A stretch of DNA of 64,000 bases from Veillonella intestinalis (GCF_943193155.1 NZ_CALPDB010000003.1:62001-126000); one strand, 5' to 3'; positions 1 through 7,858 are shown, counted from the stretch's first letter. The notes: a model not told the origin generated them from the sequence alone. Numbers and translations are program-made.

Positions 1-41
1 TGGATATGATGAAGTATAAGCTAATGAATGGGAGGTGGCGT

Positions 42-995
42 ATGCTCACGGTATACAAACATGAAGACGGCGAGCTTATATCAGATACAACCGTAGCTGA
101 TGCAACAAAGGGCTCGTGGATTAACTTGGTGAATCCTGACCCCGATGAGCTGGCGCTTGTCAATATTATGACGGAAATCCCTACGGACGTTTTGAAAACA
201 GCGTTGGATATGGAAGAACGTTCGCACGTGGAAATAGAAGAAAACTATATTTTTGTCGTTATTAACATTCCTGCTTTGCGGGGGAGCGACAGTTACGATA
301 CAGTTCCGTTAGGTATCTTTTTAACACCTGATTTCTTTATTACCGTTTGTTTAGAAGAGTCAGAAGTAATGTATCCCTTCTTAAATAATCAGGTAGCTAC
401 ATTTTATACATTTAAGAAAACGCGATTTTTATTTCAAATTATGTATCGTACAGCTACATTGTTCTTACGATACTTGCAACAAATTAATCGTCGTACCGAT
501 GATATTGAAATCCAATTGCGTCATACCACTAAAAATAAAGACTTTTTCCAATTGTTAGAATTACAGAAGTCCATGACCTATTTTACATCGGCATTAAAAA
601 CGAATGGTACTGTAATGGAGCGAATTTTGCGTATTCGCAGTCATGAAGATGTGCGTCATTTGCTTAAAATGTACGAAGAAGACGAGGATTTGCTAGAAGA
701 CGTTATTATTGAAAATAAGCAGGCTATTGAAATGGTTGAAATGTACTCAAATATTCTAATGAACATGATGAATGCATTCACCTCTATTATTTCTAATAAT
801 CTAAACATGGTTATGAAATTATTGGCGGCGGTAACGATTATTTTGGCGGTACCAACATTAATCTTTAGCTTGTGGGGCATTAATGTACCAGTGCCGTTTG
901 AGGGCTTTGGTGATGGCTTTTCCTTTGTTATTGGCATTGCTTTGATTGCTACCTTTGTAGCAGGCATTTTGCTTTGGAAAAATGATTTCTTATAG
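42..995 (+). CDS. CorA-family divalent cation transporter
   Basis: Predicted inner-membrane Mg2+/Co2+ channel of the CorA family, 317 residues. The long soluble N-terminal part is followed by two C-terminal membrane helices (about residues 252-275 and 288-310). The loop between them carries W-G-I-N at 278-281, in the place of the usual G-M-N selectivity signature, so this is a diverged CorA subtype. I chose the ATG at 42 because GGAGGTGG lies 4-11 bases upstream; an earlier in-frame ATG at 6 lacks a ribosome site. A strong hairpin terminator follows. The ion specificity cannot be read from the sequence. Confidence 0.85.
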   Translation: MLTVYKHEDGELISDTTVADATKGSWINLVNPDPDELALVNIMTEIPTDVLKTALDMEERSHVEIEENYIFVVINIPALRGSDSYDTVPLGIFLTPDFFITVCLEESEVMYPFLNNQVATFYTFKKTRFLFQIMYRTATLFLRYLQQINRRTDDIEIQLRHTTKNKDFFQLLELQKSMTYFTSALKTNGTVMERILRIRSHEDVRHLLKMYEEDEDLLEDVIIENKQAIEMVEMYSNILMNMMNAFTSIISNNLNMVMKLLAAVTIILAVPTLIFSLWGINVPVPFEGFGDGFSFVIGIALIATFVAGILLWKNDFL

Positions 996-1018
996 TACAT
1001 AGTAAATAGTTATAGAGC

Positions 1019-1057
1019 ATCTACGCTTTAATAGAGTATTAAAGCGTAGATTTTTTA
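1019..1057 (+). terminator. Intrinsic terminator after the CorA-like gene
   Basis: A perfect 14-bp inverted repeat (1019-1032 with 1038-1051), a 5-nt loop and a run of T. Confidence 0.85.
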
Positions 1058-1173
1058 TTATTAAAAAGTATGGATTATATAGTATAATAAGAAATATACG
1101 ATATATTTCGATATATTGTTTTTTAGTTATAAGTATGTATTAGATAAGACTGTTACGTTTTGGGAGGAACAAT

Positions 1174-1728
1174 ATGAAAAAGACATGGCTCATTGTTATT
1201 GCTGTTATTGCGGTAGTCGCAGTGTGGTTAGTAAGTGGATATAATGGTTTAGTACAAATGGATGAAACCGTAAATAATCAGTTAGCCCAAGTACAAACGC
1301 AATTGCAACGTCGTAATGACTTGATTCCAAATTTAGTAAGTACCGTTAAGGGGTATGCAGCTCATGAACAAGAAGCTATTAATGCAGTTTCTGATGCGCG
1401 TGCTAAACTAGGTGGTGCTCGCACAGTAGAAGATATGTCAAAAGCAGATGGAGAATTATCCAGTGCATTAAGTCGTTTGCTTATGATTACGGAAAATTAT
1501 CCAAATCTTAAAGCGGATCAGAATTTCAGAGCGTTACAAGATGAATTAGCTGGTACTGAAAACCGGATTGCTGTTGCTCGTAAGGATTATAATGATGTTG
1601 TGCGTGGCTATAATGCAAAGGTTCGCACATTCCCAACATCCATTTATGCAGGCATGCTTGGGTTCCAACAAAAAGCATATTTCCAAGCTGATGAAAGTGC
1701 GCAAGCAGCGCCTAAAGTATCCTTTTAA
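1174..1728 (+). CDS. lemA: LemA family protein
   Basis: LemA-type protein of 184 residues: an N-terminal membrane anchor (about residues 4-22) followed by an all-helical domain on the outer side of the membrane. The family-typical segment Q-L-Q-R-R-N-D-L-I-P-N-L-V (about 43-55) is present and the length is normal. The ATG at 1174 is preceded by GGGAGGA at good spacing. The next gene, 57 bp downstream, encodes a TPM-domain protein; this lemA-TPM pairing is common in bacteria and suggests a joint role at the cell envelope. The molecular function of LemA is not established. Confidence 0.9.
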   Translation: MKKTWLIVIAVIAVVAVWLVSGYNGLVQMDETVNNQLAQVQTQLQRRNDLIPNLVSTVKGYAAHEQEAINAVSDARAKLGGARTVEDMSKADGELSSALSRLLMITENYPNLKADQNFRALQDELAGTENRIAVARKDYNDVVRGYNAKVRTFPTSIYAGMLGFQQKAYFQADESAQAAPKVSF

Positions 1729-1785
1729 TGAGGTAGTAAAAGCGAATAGTTTTACTTAGGCGTTTCATATAGTTAGGAGGCTAGC

Positions 1786-2610
1786 ATGACTCGTAGCATA
1801 AATAAGTCTAGTAGGTCAAATAGGGATCCAATGCTGAAATGTATGCCACGAATCTTTGGGCTTGTTTTACTATTTGCCGTTTTATTGATTAATGTAGGAT
1901 TAGCCAATATACCTGCTAAGCCCCCAGCAGGGCAGTATGTGGTGGATCAGGCTAAGGTATTATCGCAACAGGAGTTACAAACTCTAAATGCAATTGGGAC
2001 ACAATTCGATAAATCAGGCAAAGGTCAATTGGCCGTTGTAGTAGTGCCTACTTTTGGTGATCAAGCGCCTGAAGAATATGCCCTTGCTGTATTGCGTGGC
2101 TGGGGTGTTGGTCACGGCAGTAAAAATGATGGTTTCGTGTTGGCGGTGGCAATAGCGGATAAGCGGGTGTACTTATCCGTGGGATATGGTCTTGAAGGTG
2201 ATTTAAATGACGCTAAAGTTGGTCAGCTGCTAGATACATATGCATTGCCATATTTTAAGGAAGGCCGCTATGGTAGTGGTATTGTAAATACTGTTTGGCA
2301 AGCCGTGCAAATTGTACATCCTGATATTAGTAAAGAGATGCAAGGCCTTGTAAAAGAAGGAAATCGTCGGCAAGGGGAATCAGATGAGTTGTCTGATGAA
2401 CAAGTGATGTATATTGGCGGCGGAATTCTTATCTTCCTCATTCTTGATTTCTTCTTTTTTGGAGGCGCTATTACTCGATTTATATTGGCTCATATCTCCA
2501 TCGGTGGTCGTGGCGGAGGCGGCGGCTTTGGTGGTGGATCAGGTGGTGGCCGAGGTGGTGGCTTCGGTGGCGGTTCTGGCGGCGGAGGCGGTGCTGGCCG
2601 TGGCTGGTAA
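1786..2610 (+). CDS. TPM-domain membrane protein (YgcG family)
   Basis: 274-residue protein with an N-terminal membrane/signal segment (about 23-40), a TPM domain (about 48-165; starts A-G-Q-Y-V-V-D-Q-A and contains Y-G-L-E-G), a second membrane helix (about 208-230) and a glycine-rich, serine/arginine-containing tail ending G-R-G-W. This layout is typical of TPM phosphatase-like proteins paired with LemA. The ATG at 1786 follows TTAGGAGG. Probably cotranscribed with lemA. Phosphatase activity is only a family-level annotation and is not shown by the sequence. Confidence 0.88.
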   Translation: MTRSINKSSRSNRDPMLKCMPRIFGLVLLFAVLLINVGLANIPAKPPAGQYVVDQAKVLSQQELQTLNAIGTQFDKSGKGQLAVVVVPTFGDQAPEEYALAVLRGWGVGHGSKNDGFVLAVAIADKRVYLSVGYGLEGDLNDAKVGQLLDTYALPYFKEGRYGSGIVNTVWQAVQIVHPDISKEMQGLVKEGNRRQGESDELSDEQVMYIGGGILIFLILDFFFFGGAITRFILAHISIGGRGGGGGFGGGSGGGRGGGFGGGSGGGGGAGRGW

Positions 2611-2640
2611 TCCATTATTAAATGTTAAAATATAGGCAAA

Positions 2641-2680
2641 AAAGCGCTTACTTATTAGTTTATAAGTAAGCGCTTTTTCT
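2641..2680 (+). terminator. Terminator of the lemA-TPM unit
   Basis: A perfect 15-bp stem (2641-2655 with 2662-2676), a 6-nt loop and a T run. Its last T overlaps the -35 box of the tRNA promoter. Confidence 0.9.
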
Positions 2681-2708
2681 TGACGTTTAGTTTGAAATCC
2701 GCTAAAAT
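2680..2708 (+). promoter_or_regulatory. Promoter of tRNA-Thr
   Basis: TTGACG (2680-2685), 17-bp spacer, TAAAAT (2703-2708). It lies 14 bp before the tRNA 5' end, as expected for a tRNA promoter. Confidence 0.8.
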
Positions 2709-2722
2709 AACAAAGTAGACAT

Positions 2723-2798
2723 GCCGGTATAGCTCAGTTGGTAGAGCGGCTCATTCGTAATGAGTAGGTCGTAGGTTCAAGTCCTATTATCGGCTCCA
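2723..2798 (+). tRNA. tRNA-Thr (anticodon CGU)
   Basis: A 76-nt cloverleaf with encoded CCA. The acceptor stem pairs 2723-2729 with 2788-2794 with one G-U pair; D and T arms are normal. The anticodon loop TTCGTAA gives CGU, which reads ACG (threonine). The 3' 48 nt, from the anticodon arm to CCA, are identical to the right end of the prophage, so this gene is the integration site and its 3' part is phage-derived. Confidence 0.95.
2751..2798. repeat. attL core (48 bp)
   Basis: Identical to 32575-32622. Spans from the anticodon arm to the CCA end of tRNA-Thr, so the prophage restores the gene on insertion. Confidence 0.93.
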
Positions 2799-2811
2799 CT
2801 GAAAACGTAGG

Positions 2812-2851
2812 CGTAGCAAGGGTTTTTGTGACTTTTGCTACGTATTTTTTT
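2812..2851 (+). terminator. Phage-supplied terminator for tRNA-Thr
   Basis: CGTAGCAA (2812-2819) pairs with TTGCTACG (2835-2842), then a T-rich run. It replaces the native tRNA terminator, which now lies at 32629-32660 beyond attR. Confidence 0.7.
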
Positions 2852-2963
2852 ACAAATTTTTAAATTTGTTTTGAAAAGTGTAATTTAAATCAAATGAACC
2901 CTTATAAATACTTTATTTTTGCTGTATTTTATCTTGAAAAATAATGTTATATAAAAATTATTT

Positions 2964-3056
2964 TGGTACATCAACTTTTTGATGTACCATTTTTCTCGTC
3001 TTTTTTGTCAGAAATCCAGTAAAATCAAGGGCGAACAGGTATTTTTTGATGTACCA
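2964..3056. repeat. Candidate integrase arm-binding sites, left
   Basis: Three copies of the 11-mer TGGTACATCAA: direct at 2964-2974, inverted at 2979-2989 and 3046-3056. The first two form a hairpin followed by T and may also act as a terminator. Two more copies lie next to attR. Repeated short motifs on both sides of an att core are what tyrosine-integrase arm sites look like. Confidence 0.6.
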
Positions 3057-3095
3057 AATGTTGGACTAGAAGAAATAGTTAGAATGTTTTTCATA

Positions 3096-4255
3096 TTACT
3101 GTGAAACTATATAAATATTTTTGAATACATCTTCTGTTTTCTTTATTGCATGACCGTAAGTTTTAACAATCATCTCTATTGTTGCATGACCTGTCTGCTT
3201 AATAATATCATACGGTGAAATTCCTTTAGCTAAACATATTGAGATATAAGTATGTCTTGCTACATGTGCTGTGACATTCTTTTTAAGCGTTATTTTACCA
3301 GCAACCTTAAAGTAACGATTAGTTAAATTAGTTGTAGAGATAGGGGCAGTACGCCATGAGTTATAGGCAACATATTTACAACCATTAGCGTTTTTAAAAG
3401 CCTTACGCAGTAAATTAACAAGATATAAATTAGGCGGAATGTAAATTCTTCGATTACTAGAAAAGTTTTTTGTTTCTTTAATTCCGTAGCCTATTTCGGT
3501 AAGTCCCCACGCTTTATTAACTGTAACGTAAATAGAATTATCTGGTTGTATTTCTATATCATTCCAGTATAAAGCCTGTACTTCTTGAGGACGCATCCCC
3601 GTATTAAATAGTAAATGTATTATATGTTCTAGCCAATGTCCTCTAAAATAATCTAAAAATTTAGCTAATTCGTCTTCAGTGAGGCTTTCTTTGGGCTTGC
3701 TACCTTTACCTTATAGACAGGGTATTTGATGTTCTTATAGCCACTATACGTAATTAATTCATTAGCTAATAAATCGTCAAGTACTTGATTTAGAAATATT
3801 CTGGTACGAGGAATATTGCCATTGCCTTGCAATGTTTTGGTAAATTGCCTTATTTTTAGACCTGTTATATCTTTTATTTTTAAATCTTTAAAAAAGGGTT
3901 TTATAAATAATTTTAAAATATTTTGATAATCGCAATAGGTTTTATAGGCTAATTTTTTACTATTTAAAAATCTTTCGGCATAGAGAATAAAAGATTCTTC
4001 TTGTAAAGTTAATTCTTTTTTTTGAATAGCTGTTGATTCTTCAATAATTTGTTGTAAGAAAAACCCCTTTTCCCTATCTTTTATTATTTTCTCTCTGTAG
4101 TGTTGGGCTTCTTTTAAAGTATCAAAAGAAAAGTTATTTTGGTACATTATTTCTTGGCCATCTGGTGTAAAGCCTAAAGTTAAACCTCTAATGTAGTAAT
4201 AATCTTTTCCTTTTGGTTTATAAATTTTTCCATTTTTAAATTTTTGAATAGCCAT
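3096..4255 (-). pseudogene. int: Tyrosine integrase, split by a -1 frameshift
   Basis: The N-terminal piece (start ATG 4255, stop near 3664) has the AP2-like arm-binding region and SAM-like core-binding domain. The catalytic piece is in the -1 frame and carries the Arg of T-G-M-R-P-Q-E, H-V-A-R-H, T-G-H and the nucleophile in K-T-Y-G-H. Reading 3601-3700 in the second frame gives an uninterrupted join (E-D-E-L-A-K-F-L-D-Y-F leading into T-G-M-R-P), so together they form one ~387-residue phage integrase. The shift falls near 3700-3710, where the coding strand reads G-TAA-AGG-TAG; one missing G in a GGG run, or a -1 slip at A-AAG, explains it. It may be a real mutation, a sequencing error or programmed frameshifting. 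The ATG is preceded by AAGGGAG. Confidence 0.85.
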
Positions 4256-4280
4256 TGTATTTTTAACTCCCTTCTTTTAG

Positions 4281-4297
4281 GCTACTCTTTACTTTAC
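4281..4297. repeat. 17-bp element at the int start, inverted copy beside attR
   Basis: GCTACTCTTTACTTTAC here is the exact reverse complement of 32469-32485. It sits at the predicted transcription start of int. A regulator or directionality-factor site is a reasonable guess. Confidence 0.55.
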
Positions 4298-4305
4298 TTA
4301 GTTAT

Positions 4306-4334
4306 AGTATACTAGATAAGATTTATGAAATCAA
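4306..4334 (-). promoter_or_regulatory. Integrase promoter
   Basis: Leftward TTGATT (4334-4329), 17-bp spacer, TATACT (4311-4306). Divergent from the promoter of the gene at 4430. Confidence 0.7.
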
Positions 4335-4368
4335 AATAAATGTCTTTATATTAAAGAATTATTTTCTA

Positions 4369-4377
4369 TGCTATAAT
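4369..4377 (+). promoter_or_regulatory. Extended -10 promoter for the RHH-like gene
   Basis: TGC-TATAAT at 4369-4377 with no clear -35 box. Transcription would start near 4384, so the ATG at 4382 would be leaderless; this supports the start at 4430. Confidence 0.6.
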
Positions 4378-4429
4378 AGATATGAACATTAATAAAAAAT
4401 TATTAAAGATGTATAAAGTAGGTGATATA

Positions 4430-4891
4430 ATGTTGCTATCAGAATTTTTGGATACAAATATTGAGAATAAAGAAGAAAATAAGGAAAATAAAAAGAAAAC
4501 TGTAAATAACTTAATGTTTTATAAAGATTATAAGAATTTCTATGACTTAGCATATACATTACGCAAATCTAAAACGGACACAATTAATTTTTTAATGGAA
4601 AATTTTATTAAAACATATAGAGAAGATATAAAACAAATTAACGAATTATATAATAAAATATTACATGACGATGAAATTAATCAAGTAAAAGTAAGTATGT
4701 TTGTAGATATTAAATTATACGATAAATTGCTAGAAATAGAAGAATTTGAAAAATGGTCGCGGGTTCATACCTTAAGCCTTGCAGTAAATCTATTTGTGAA
4801 TCAAAATGCATGGCTTATAATTTTAGAAGACCCAAAATTTAAAAAAATTAGTTCTGAAAAATTTATAAAATTTTATTACAAAAATAAATAG
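4430..4891 (+). CDS. Small protein with two ribbon-helix-helix-like segments
   Basis: Lys/Asn-rich 153-residue protein with no recognised family. Two segments follow the strand-helix-helix order of RHH DNA-binding folds: one starting T-V-N-N-L-M-F-Y and one starting V-K-V-S-M-F-V-D. ATG 4430 has AGGTG five bases upstream; an in-frame ATG at 4382 coincides with the predicted transcript start. It lies divergent from int, the usual position of a lysogeny regulator or excisionase, so a regulatory role is plausible. RHH assignment is by eye and needs structure prediction. Confidence 0.5.
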   Translation: MLLSEFLDTNIENKEENKENKKKTVNNLMFYKDYKNFYDLAYTLRKSKTDTINFLMENFIKTYREDIKQINELYNKILHDDEINQVKVSMFVDIKLYDKLLEIEEFEKWSRVHTLSLAVNLFVNQNAWLIILEDPKFKKISSEKFIKFYYKNK

Positions 4892-4995
4892 AACTTTTCC
4901 ATTGATACGAAATATTTTCGCTTTTTATTGCGATTGTATTTCGTTCTTCTTTTGTTTAGAATTCAATATATATTCTTAGTTTTAAAGAAGATATA

Positions 4996-5024
4996 TTGGC
5001 GAAGTGTGAAATCCGTACTATAAT
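4996..5024 (+). promoter_or_regulatory. Promoter of a short RNA unit
   Basis: TTGGCG (4996-5001), 17-bp spacer, TATAAT (5019-5024). A copy of the phage palindrome (around 4972-4990) lies directly upstream. Confidence 0.6.
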
Positions 5025-5030
5025 ATGATT

Positions 5031-5146
5031 GTAGGAAGGAGATGAACAGGTTGGACATAAAAGACATAAGGGAATTAATAAAGCTAACCATAAAATAAGC
5101 ATACAATAAAAAGGGCTGTAGCGATTGCTACAGCCTTATTTTTATT
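5031..5146 (+). ncRNA. Short transcript with a 15-codon micro-ORF
   Basis: Promoter at 4996-5024 and a strong terminator (9-bp stem 5114-5122 with 5127-5135, then T) bound a ~115-nt RNA. It carries AGGAAGGAG followed by a TTG-started reading frame (5051-5098) encoding MDIKDIRELIKLTIK, an amphipathic-looking peptide. It could be a regulatory RNA, a peptide gene or a remnant. Confidence 0.45.
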
Positions 5147-5162
5147 ATTAAGATAAATACGA

Positions 5163-5168
5163 TATAAT
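5163..5168 (+). promoter_or_regulatory. -10 box of the toxin mRNA
   Basis: TATAAT at 5163-5168. The -35 region overlaps the upstream terminator and is weak. The transcript would start near 5175 with a 5' hairpin GTTGCCA...TGGTAAC (about 5174-5200). Confidence 0.5.
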
Positions 5169-5220
5169 AGTATCGTTGCCACCCCGTAAAATCTGGTAAC
5201 AGAAAGGGGGTACAATTACA

Positions 5221-5331
5221 ATGAATCGGAATAGGAAACGCTTCTTCTACGATATTGTAAAAAGTGTAATAGCTTCTATATTAGCTTATTACTTTATACA
5301 GTGGCTTAATATCGTAATCCGTGGCAACTAA
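5221..5331 (+). CDS. Putative type I toxin peptide (36 aa, one membrane helix)
   Basis: A 36-residue peptide: basic N-terminus (M-N-R-N-R-K-R), one hydrophobic helix (about residues 12-32, containing S-V-I-A-S-I-L-A-Y-Y-F) and a charged end (R-G-N). AGAAAGGGGG precedes the ATG at normal spacing. This is the shape of small membrane toxins of type I systems. The case rests on context: the ribosome site and start codon region is repeated beyond the terminator, where a predicted antisense RNA would carry its complement (see 5365-5446). The sequence is not obviously Fst, and toxicity is inferred. Confidence 0.6.
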   Translation: MNRNRKRFFYDIVKSVIASILAYYFIQWLNIVIRGN

Positions 5332-5364
5332 CTTTATAGCCACCGTCTGGCATTAACGTATAAT

Positions 5365-5434
5365 GCAAGAAACCCCCAGAACCGCAATTTCTGGGGGTTT
5401 CGTTTTTGTACAATTACAATGAATCGCTTCTTGT
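5365..5434 (-). ncRNA. Putative antitoxin RNA (RNA II-like)
   Basis: A leftward extended -10 (TGC-TATAAT, 5449-5441) would start an RNA near 5434 that ends at the shared terminator, about 65-70 nt. It would contain the complement of both direct repeats and so pair with the toxin ribosome site as well as with the terminator loop. Size and layout match par RNA II; no expression data. Confidence 0.55.
5370..5400. terminator. Bidirectional terminator shared by toxin mRNA and antisense RNA
   Basis: A perfect 12-bp stem (5370-5381 with 5389-5400), 6-nt loop, and T on the + strand. Confidence 0.8.
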
Positions 5435-5484
5435 GTATTTATTATAGCATAGATTTAAACTAATTTAAAGTACTTTAAAGTCAA

Positions 5485-5512
5485 ATAAAAAAACACGGAA
5501 TGGAACTCCGTG
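5485..5512 (-). terminator. Terminator of the leftward early operon
   Basis: Stem 5494-5499 with 5507-5512; on the minus strand it is followed by about nine T. Ends the operon 9051-5610. Confidence 0.7.
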
Positions 5513-5609
5513 GCTTCTGTAGTACTTATGTACAATCTGCTATATCTATTTTATTCGATATTAGGTATATAAGAACATAATTTTTTATAGATACCCTTGT
5601 TACGTTCCA

Positions 5610-5774
5610 TTATTTTTTATTCGCTTCTTGTAATGCTTCCCTAATTTTTTGAACGTCTTCTTCTGGTAAGCCTTTTCTTAATCCTTTTACAATACATTCT
5701 TGTAATTCAGATTCTGTAATCTGATTCTTATGTTGTTTGTTTCCAGAAACAACCTCTAAATTAATCTTCGTCAT
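5610..5774 (-). CDS. Small phage protein, 54 aa
   Basis: Charged 54-residue protein, unrecognised. ATG at 5774 overlaps the end of the upstream gene by 14 bp and has GGGTAG upstream. It contains an acidic helix-rich stretch around L-P-E-E-D-V-Q-K-I-R-E-A-L. Last gene of the leftward early operon. Confidence 0.6.
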   Translation of the reverse strand: MTKINLEVVSGNKQHKNQITESELQECIVKGLRKGLPEEDVQKIREALQEANKK

Positions 5775-6030
5775 ATTCTACCCTCATTTCAATTACTGGC
5801 GGTTCTGGTTTATGTCCGCGTAAGTAAGCCAAATTATAATAGATAGTCATTAAATTAGAATACATATATTCAACGTTATATATATTTGATGTATCATCAA
5901 TCAACTCTCTTAGGCGTAAGAGGTCTTCTATTCCTTCTGAACTCCATTGACCGCTTAGTAATTCTTCTTCTATCATGCAGCGTAATTCAGATAAACACAT
6001 GAGTATGTTTTCTAAGTTTTTTATCATCAT
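5761..6030 (-). CDS. Small phage protein, 89 aa
   Basis: Mostly helical, acidic (ends V-E-Y-D-E-D), unrecognised. Start ATG-ATG at 6030/6027 with AGAGGTG upstream; it overlaps the stop codon of the upstream membrane protein (TAATG). Translationally coupled member of the early operon. Confidence 0.65.
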   Translation of the reverse strand: MMIKNLENILMCLSELRCMIEEELLSGQWSSEGIEDLLRLRELIDDTSNIYNVEYMYSNLMTIYYNLAYLRGHKPEPPVIEMRVEYDED

Positions 6031-6176
6031 TACTTTTCACCTCTAAACGCACCAACCAAGAAACCTAATAAAATAACTTCTGTATCTAAAGGGACGCGAC
6101 CAACAACGCCCCAGAAGATACTACAAGCGATTAATAAGTGTAAGAAGCCACGTACCAAATCGCGAATATAATCCAT
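6030..6176 (-). CDS. Small phage membrane protein, 48 aa
   Basis: Two hydrophobic stretches (about residues 10-26 and 33-43) in a 48-residue protein. ATG at 6176 sits 1 bp after the primase stop codon, with AGGTGG upstream. Function unknown. Confidence 0.6.
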   Translation of the reverse strand: MDYIRDLVRGFLHLLIACSIFWGVVGRVPLDTEVILLGFLVGAFRGEK

Positions 6177-6177
6177 A

Positions 6178-7800
6178 TTAAGCCACCTTTCGAATACTTA
6201 CGTTAAATAACTTAGCTAAATAATCTAATACTACTGAAAAAGGCATTCCAGATAATTCTTGTAGTACATTGAAAATGTCCGCACCTTTTTTATTACCATG
6301 TCCAGCACAATTAGGACTAAAGCAATAATAGCGGTAGCCGTCTACTTCGTTACCTATGATATTCGCACTAGCGATATTATCATCGTGTAAGATACAACGA
6401 AATAGTTGGCATTCTGGTAAGCCTAAAAAATCGGCTAAATTAATCGTCTTAGCGTATGATTTGAATTCATTGATAGTCATTGTACGTACGTCTTGCGTAT
6501 CAACGCTTACAGCTTGTAATTTACTGATTGCTAAGATACGCGTATCAGAAATAGTAGCTGGCTTATGGTTATGTGATTTCTGGATTCTGGATTCTGGCTT
6601 TACTTCTGGGTATTTAGTTAAGTATTCTTCACATGCAGCCTTAACATAGCCTTCAAAATCGGTTAAACCAGATTCAAAGTCTTTTATGCTGTAGCGTACA
6701 GCGTTAGCGTCATAAATCATTACTTCATAGTCGCTATATTCGTTCCCTTTACGCCACGTAGTATAAGGCATACGCAATACACGGCTAGAATCACATACAG
6801 CCTTATCAGCAATCGCGAATGTATCAACCAATTTAGATTCTAAGGCTAACCATTCATCGCTACTTGTTTCTTCTATCGACCAAATACAATGAAAGCCGTT
6901 TCTTGTTTCTGTAATCATGGTTGGCACTAATCCAAAGGAATGGATTACAGCTAACATATCTACTTTACGTTTAGCGACTTCTTCAAGATTGAAGTACTTC
7001 CCGTTTTTGTCTTTACCAGCGTCAATATCAATAAACATGTTTCTGTAAGTTACAATATTGCCAGCTGAACGCTTACCATATTCGCTTGATTCATTAGCTA
7101 AAAAGAATTGATTAAATCCGTCAAAGCTATATACATCAGCTTCTTTATTGTTTAATACGTACTCTTTAAAAATAGATTCAAAACTTTCTTTTTCAGAAGT
7201 AGAACTTTCTTCGATTTCTTCTTCATCTTTAAGAAAAAATTCATCTGCTTTATTATGGTTGAATGTGCCGTATTGTCTATAATATTCATCTGTGAACATA
7301 GCTACAGTAGTATCGTCTAAGCGTTTATCTAAATCTTCTTTAAACAACCAATACGCAACAACTGTAATCGAATAAGACGGCTGTATAAATGCTGGATTGA
7401 CATAGATAACGTTACGCGTCATATCGTTATTACTAATCCATTTATGGATTTTTAAAACATTGGCTTTTTTACAGCGTGAAAAGAAGTGCTTAAATGCACT
7501 ATCAGACAATTCAAGAATTGCTTGTAAATCCTTACGCGTCATAGGTTTTTGACGTCGTGACTGTTTGTCATAGCAGTATAAAATGCTATCACTTTTCAAA
7601 TGCTGGCTGATAATCATAGCGAAGTAGTAAATGTCCTTTTGTGTTAATCCTCTACTAATCGCGTCATAGCCAAAGCTGATTGACACTTTATCGCTGTAAA
7701 ATCTGCCAGACTGTAAGCGACCTTCTTTCGTTACAAGTGTTTGTCTGGATTGAAAATATTTACTGTTATTGTCAGCATGTGTATATAATGAGTTAGTCAT
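6178..7800 (-). CDS. AEP-type primase/replication protein with C-terminal CHC2-like zinc finger
   Basis: 540 residues. Residues ~87-116 look like a winged-helix DNA-binding unit. The middle holds an archaeo-eukaryotic-type primase core: metal-binding F-I-D-I-D-A-G (258-260 are D-I-D), then T-E-T-R-N-G-F-H-C-I-W and R-V-L-R-M-P, the motifs of the AEP/RepB-like fold. The C-terminus (about 461-540) has Cys469, His472, Cys493 and Cys498 followed by G-A-D-I-F-N-V-L, which resembles the CHC2 zinc finger that is normally N-terminal in DnaG primases. It probably primes, and perhaps initiates, phage DNA replication. No helicase gene is adjacent. ATG 7800 follows GGAGG. Confidence 0.75.
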   Translation of the reverse strand: MTNSLYTHADNNSKYFQSRQTLVTKEGRLQSGRFYSDKVSISFGYDAISRGLTQKDIYYFAMIISQHLKSDSILYCYDKQSRRQKPMTRKDLQAILELSDSAFKHFFSRCKKANVLKIHKWISNNDMTRNVIYVNPAFIQPSYSITVVAYWLFKEDLDKRLDDTTVAMFTDEYYRQYGTFNHNKADEFFLKDEEEIEESSTSEKESFESIFKEYVLNNKEADVYSFDGFNQFFLANESSEYGKRSAGNIVTYRNMFIDIDAGKDKNGKYFNLEEVAKRKVDMLAVIHSFGLVPTMITETRNGFHCIWSIEETSSDEWLALESKLVDTFAIADKAVCDSSRVLRMPYTTWRKGNEYSDYEVMIYDANAVRYSIKDFESGLTDFEGYVKAACEEYLTKYPEVKPESRIQKSHNHKPATISDTRILAISKLQAVSVDTQDVRTMTINEFKSYAKTINLADFLGLPECQLFRCILHDDNIASANIIGNEVDGYRYYCFSPNCAGHGNKKGADIFNVLQELSGMPFSVVLDYLAKLFNVSIRKVA

Positions 7801-7858
7801 ATAAAAATCCTCCGAAACTTCTTGAAATTTAAGATTAAATAGCCTTCAATATATAAGT

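Larger units (their letters stand above)
5210..5432. repeat. Direct repeats of the par-like locus
   Basis: Repeat a, GTACAATTACAATGAATCG, is at 5210-5228 (covering the toxin start codon) and 5408-5426. Repeat b, CGCTTCTT, is at 5239-5246 and 5425-5432. The second copies lie beyond the shared terminator. In the Enterococcus par (fst) locus repeats DRa and DRb are placed the same way. Confidence 0.75.

Noticed and set aside
2410-2635. Alternative frame in the Gly-rich tail of the TPM protein
   Set aside because: Arises from GGC/GGT repeats read out of frame.
5051-5098. Start of a biotin carboxyl carrier protein
   Set aside because: The first residues resemble AccB starts, but the frame ends after 15 codons and a terminator follows.
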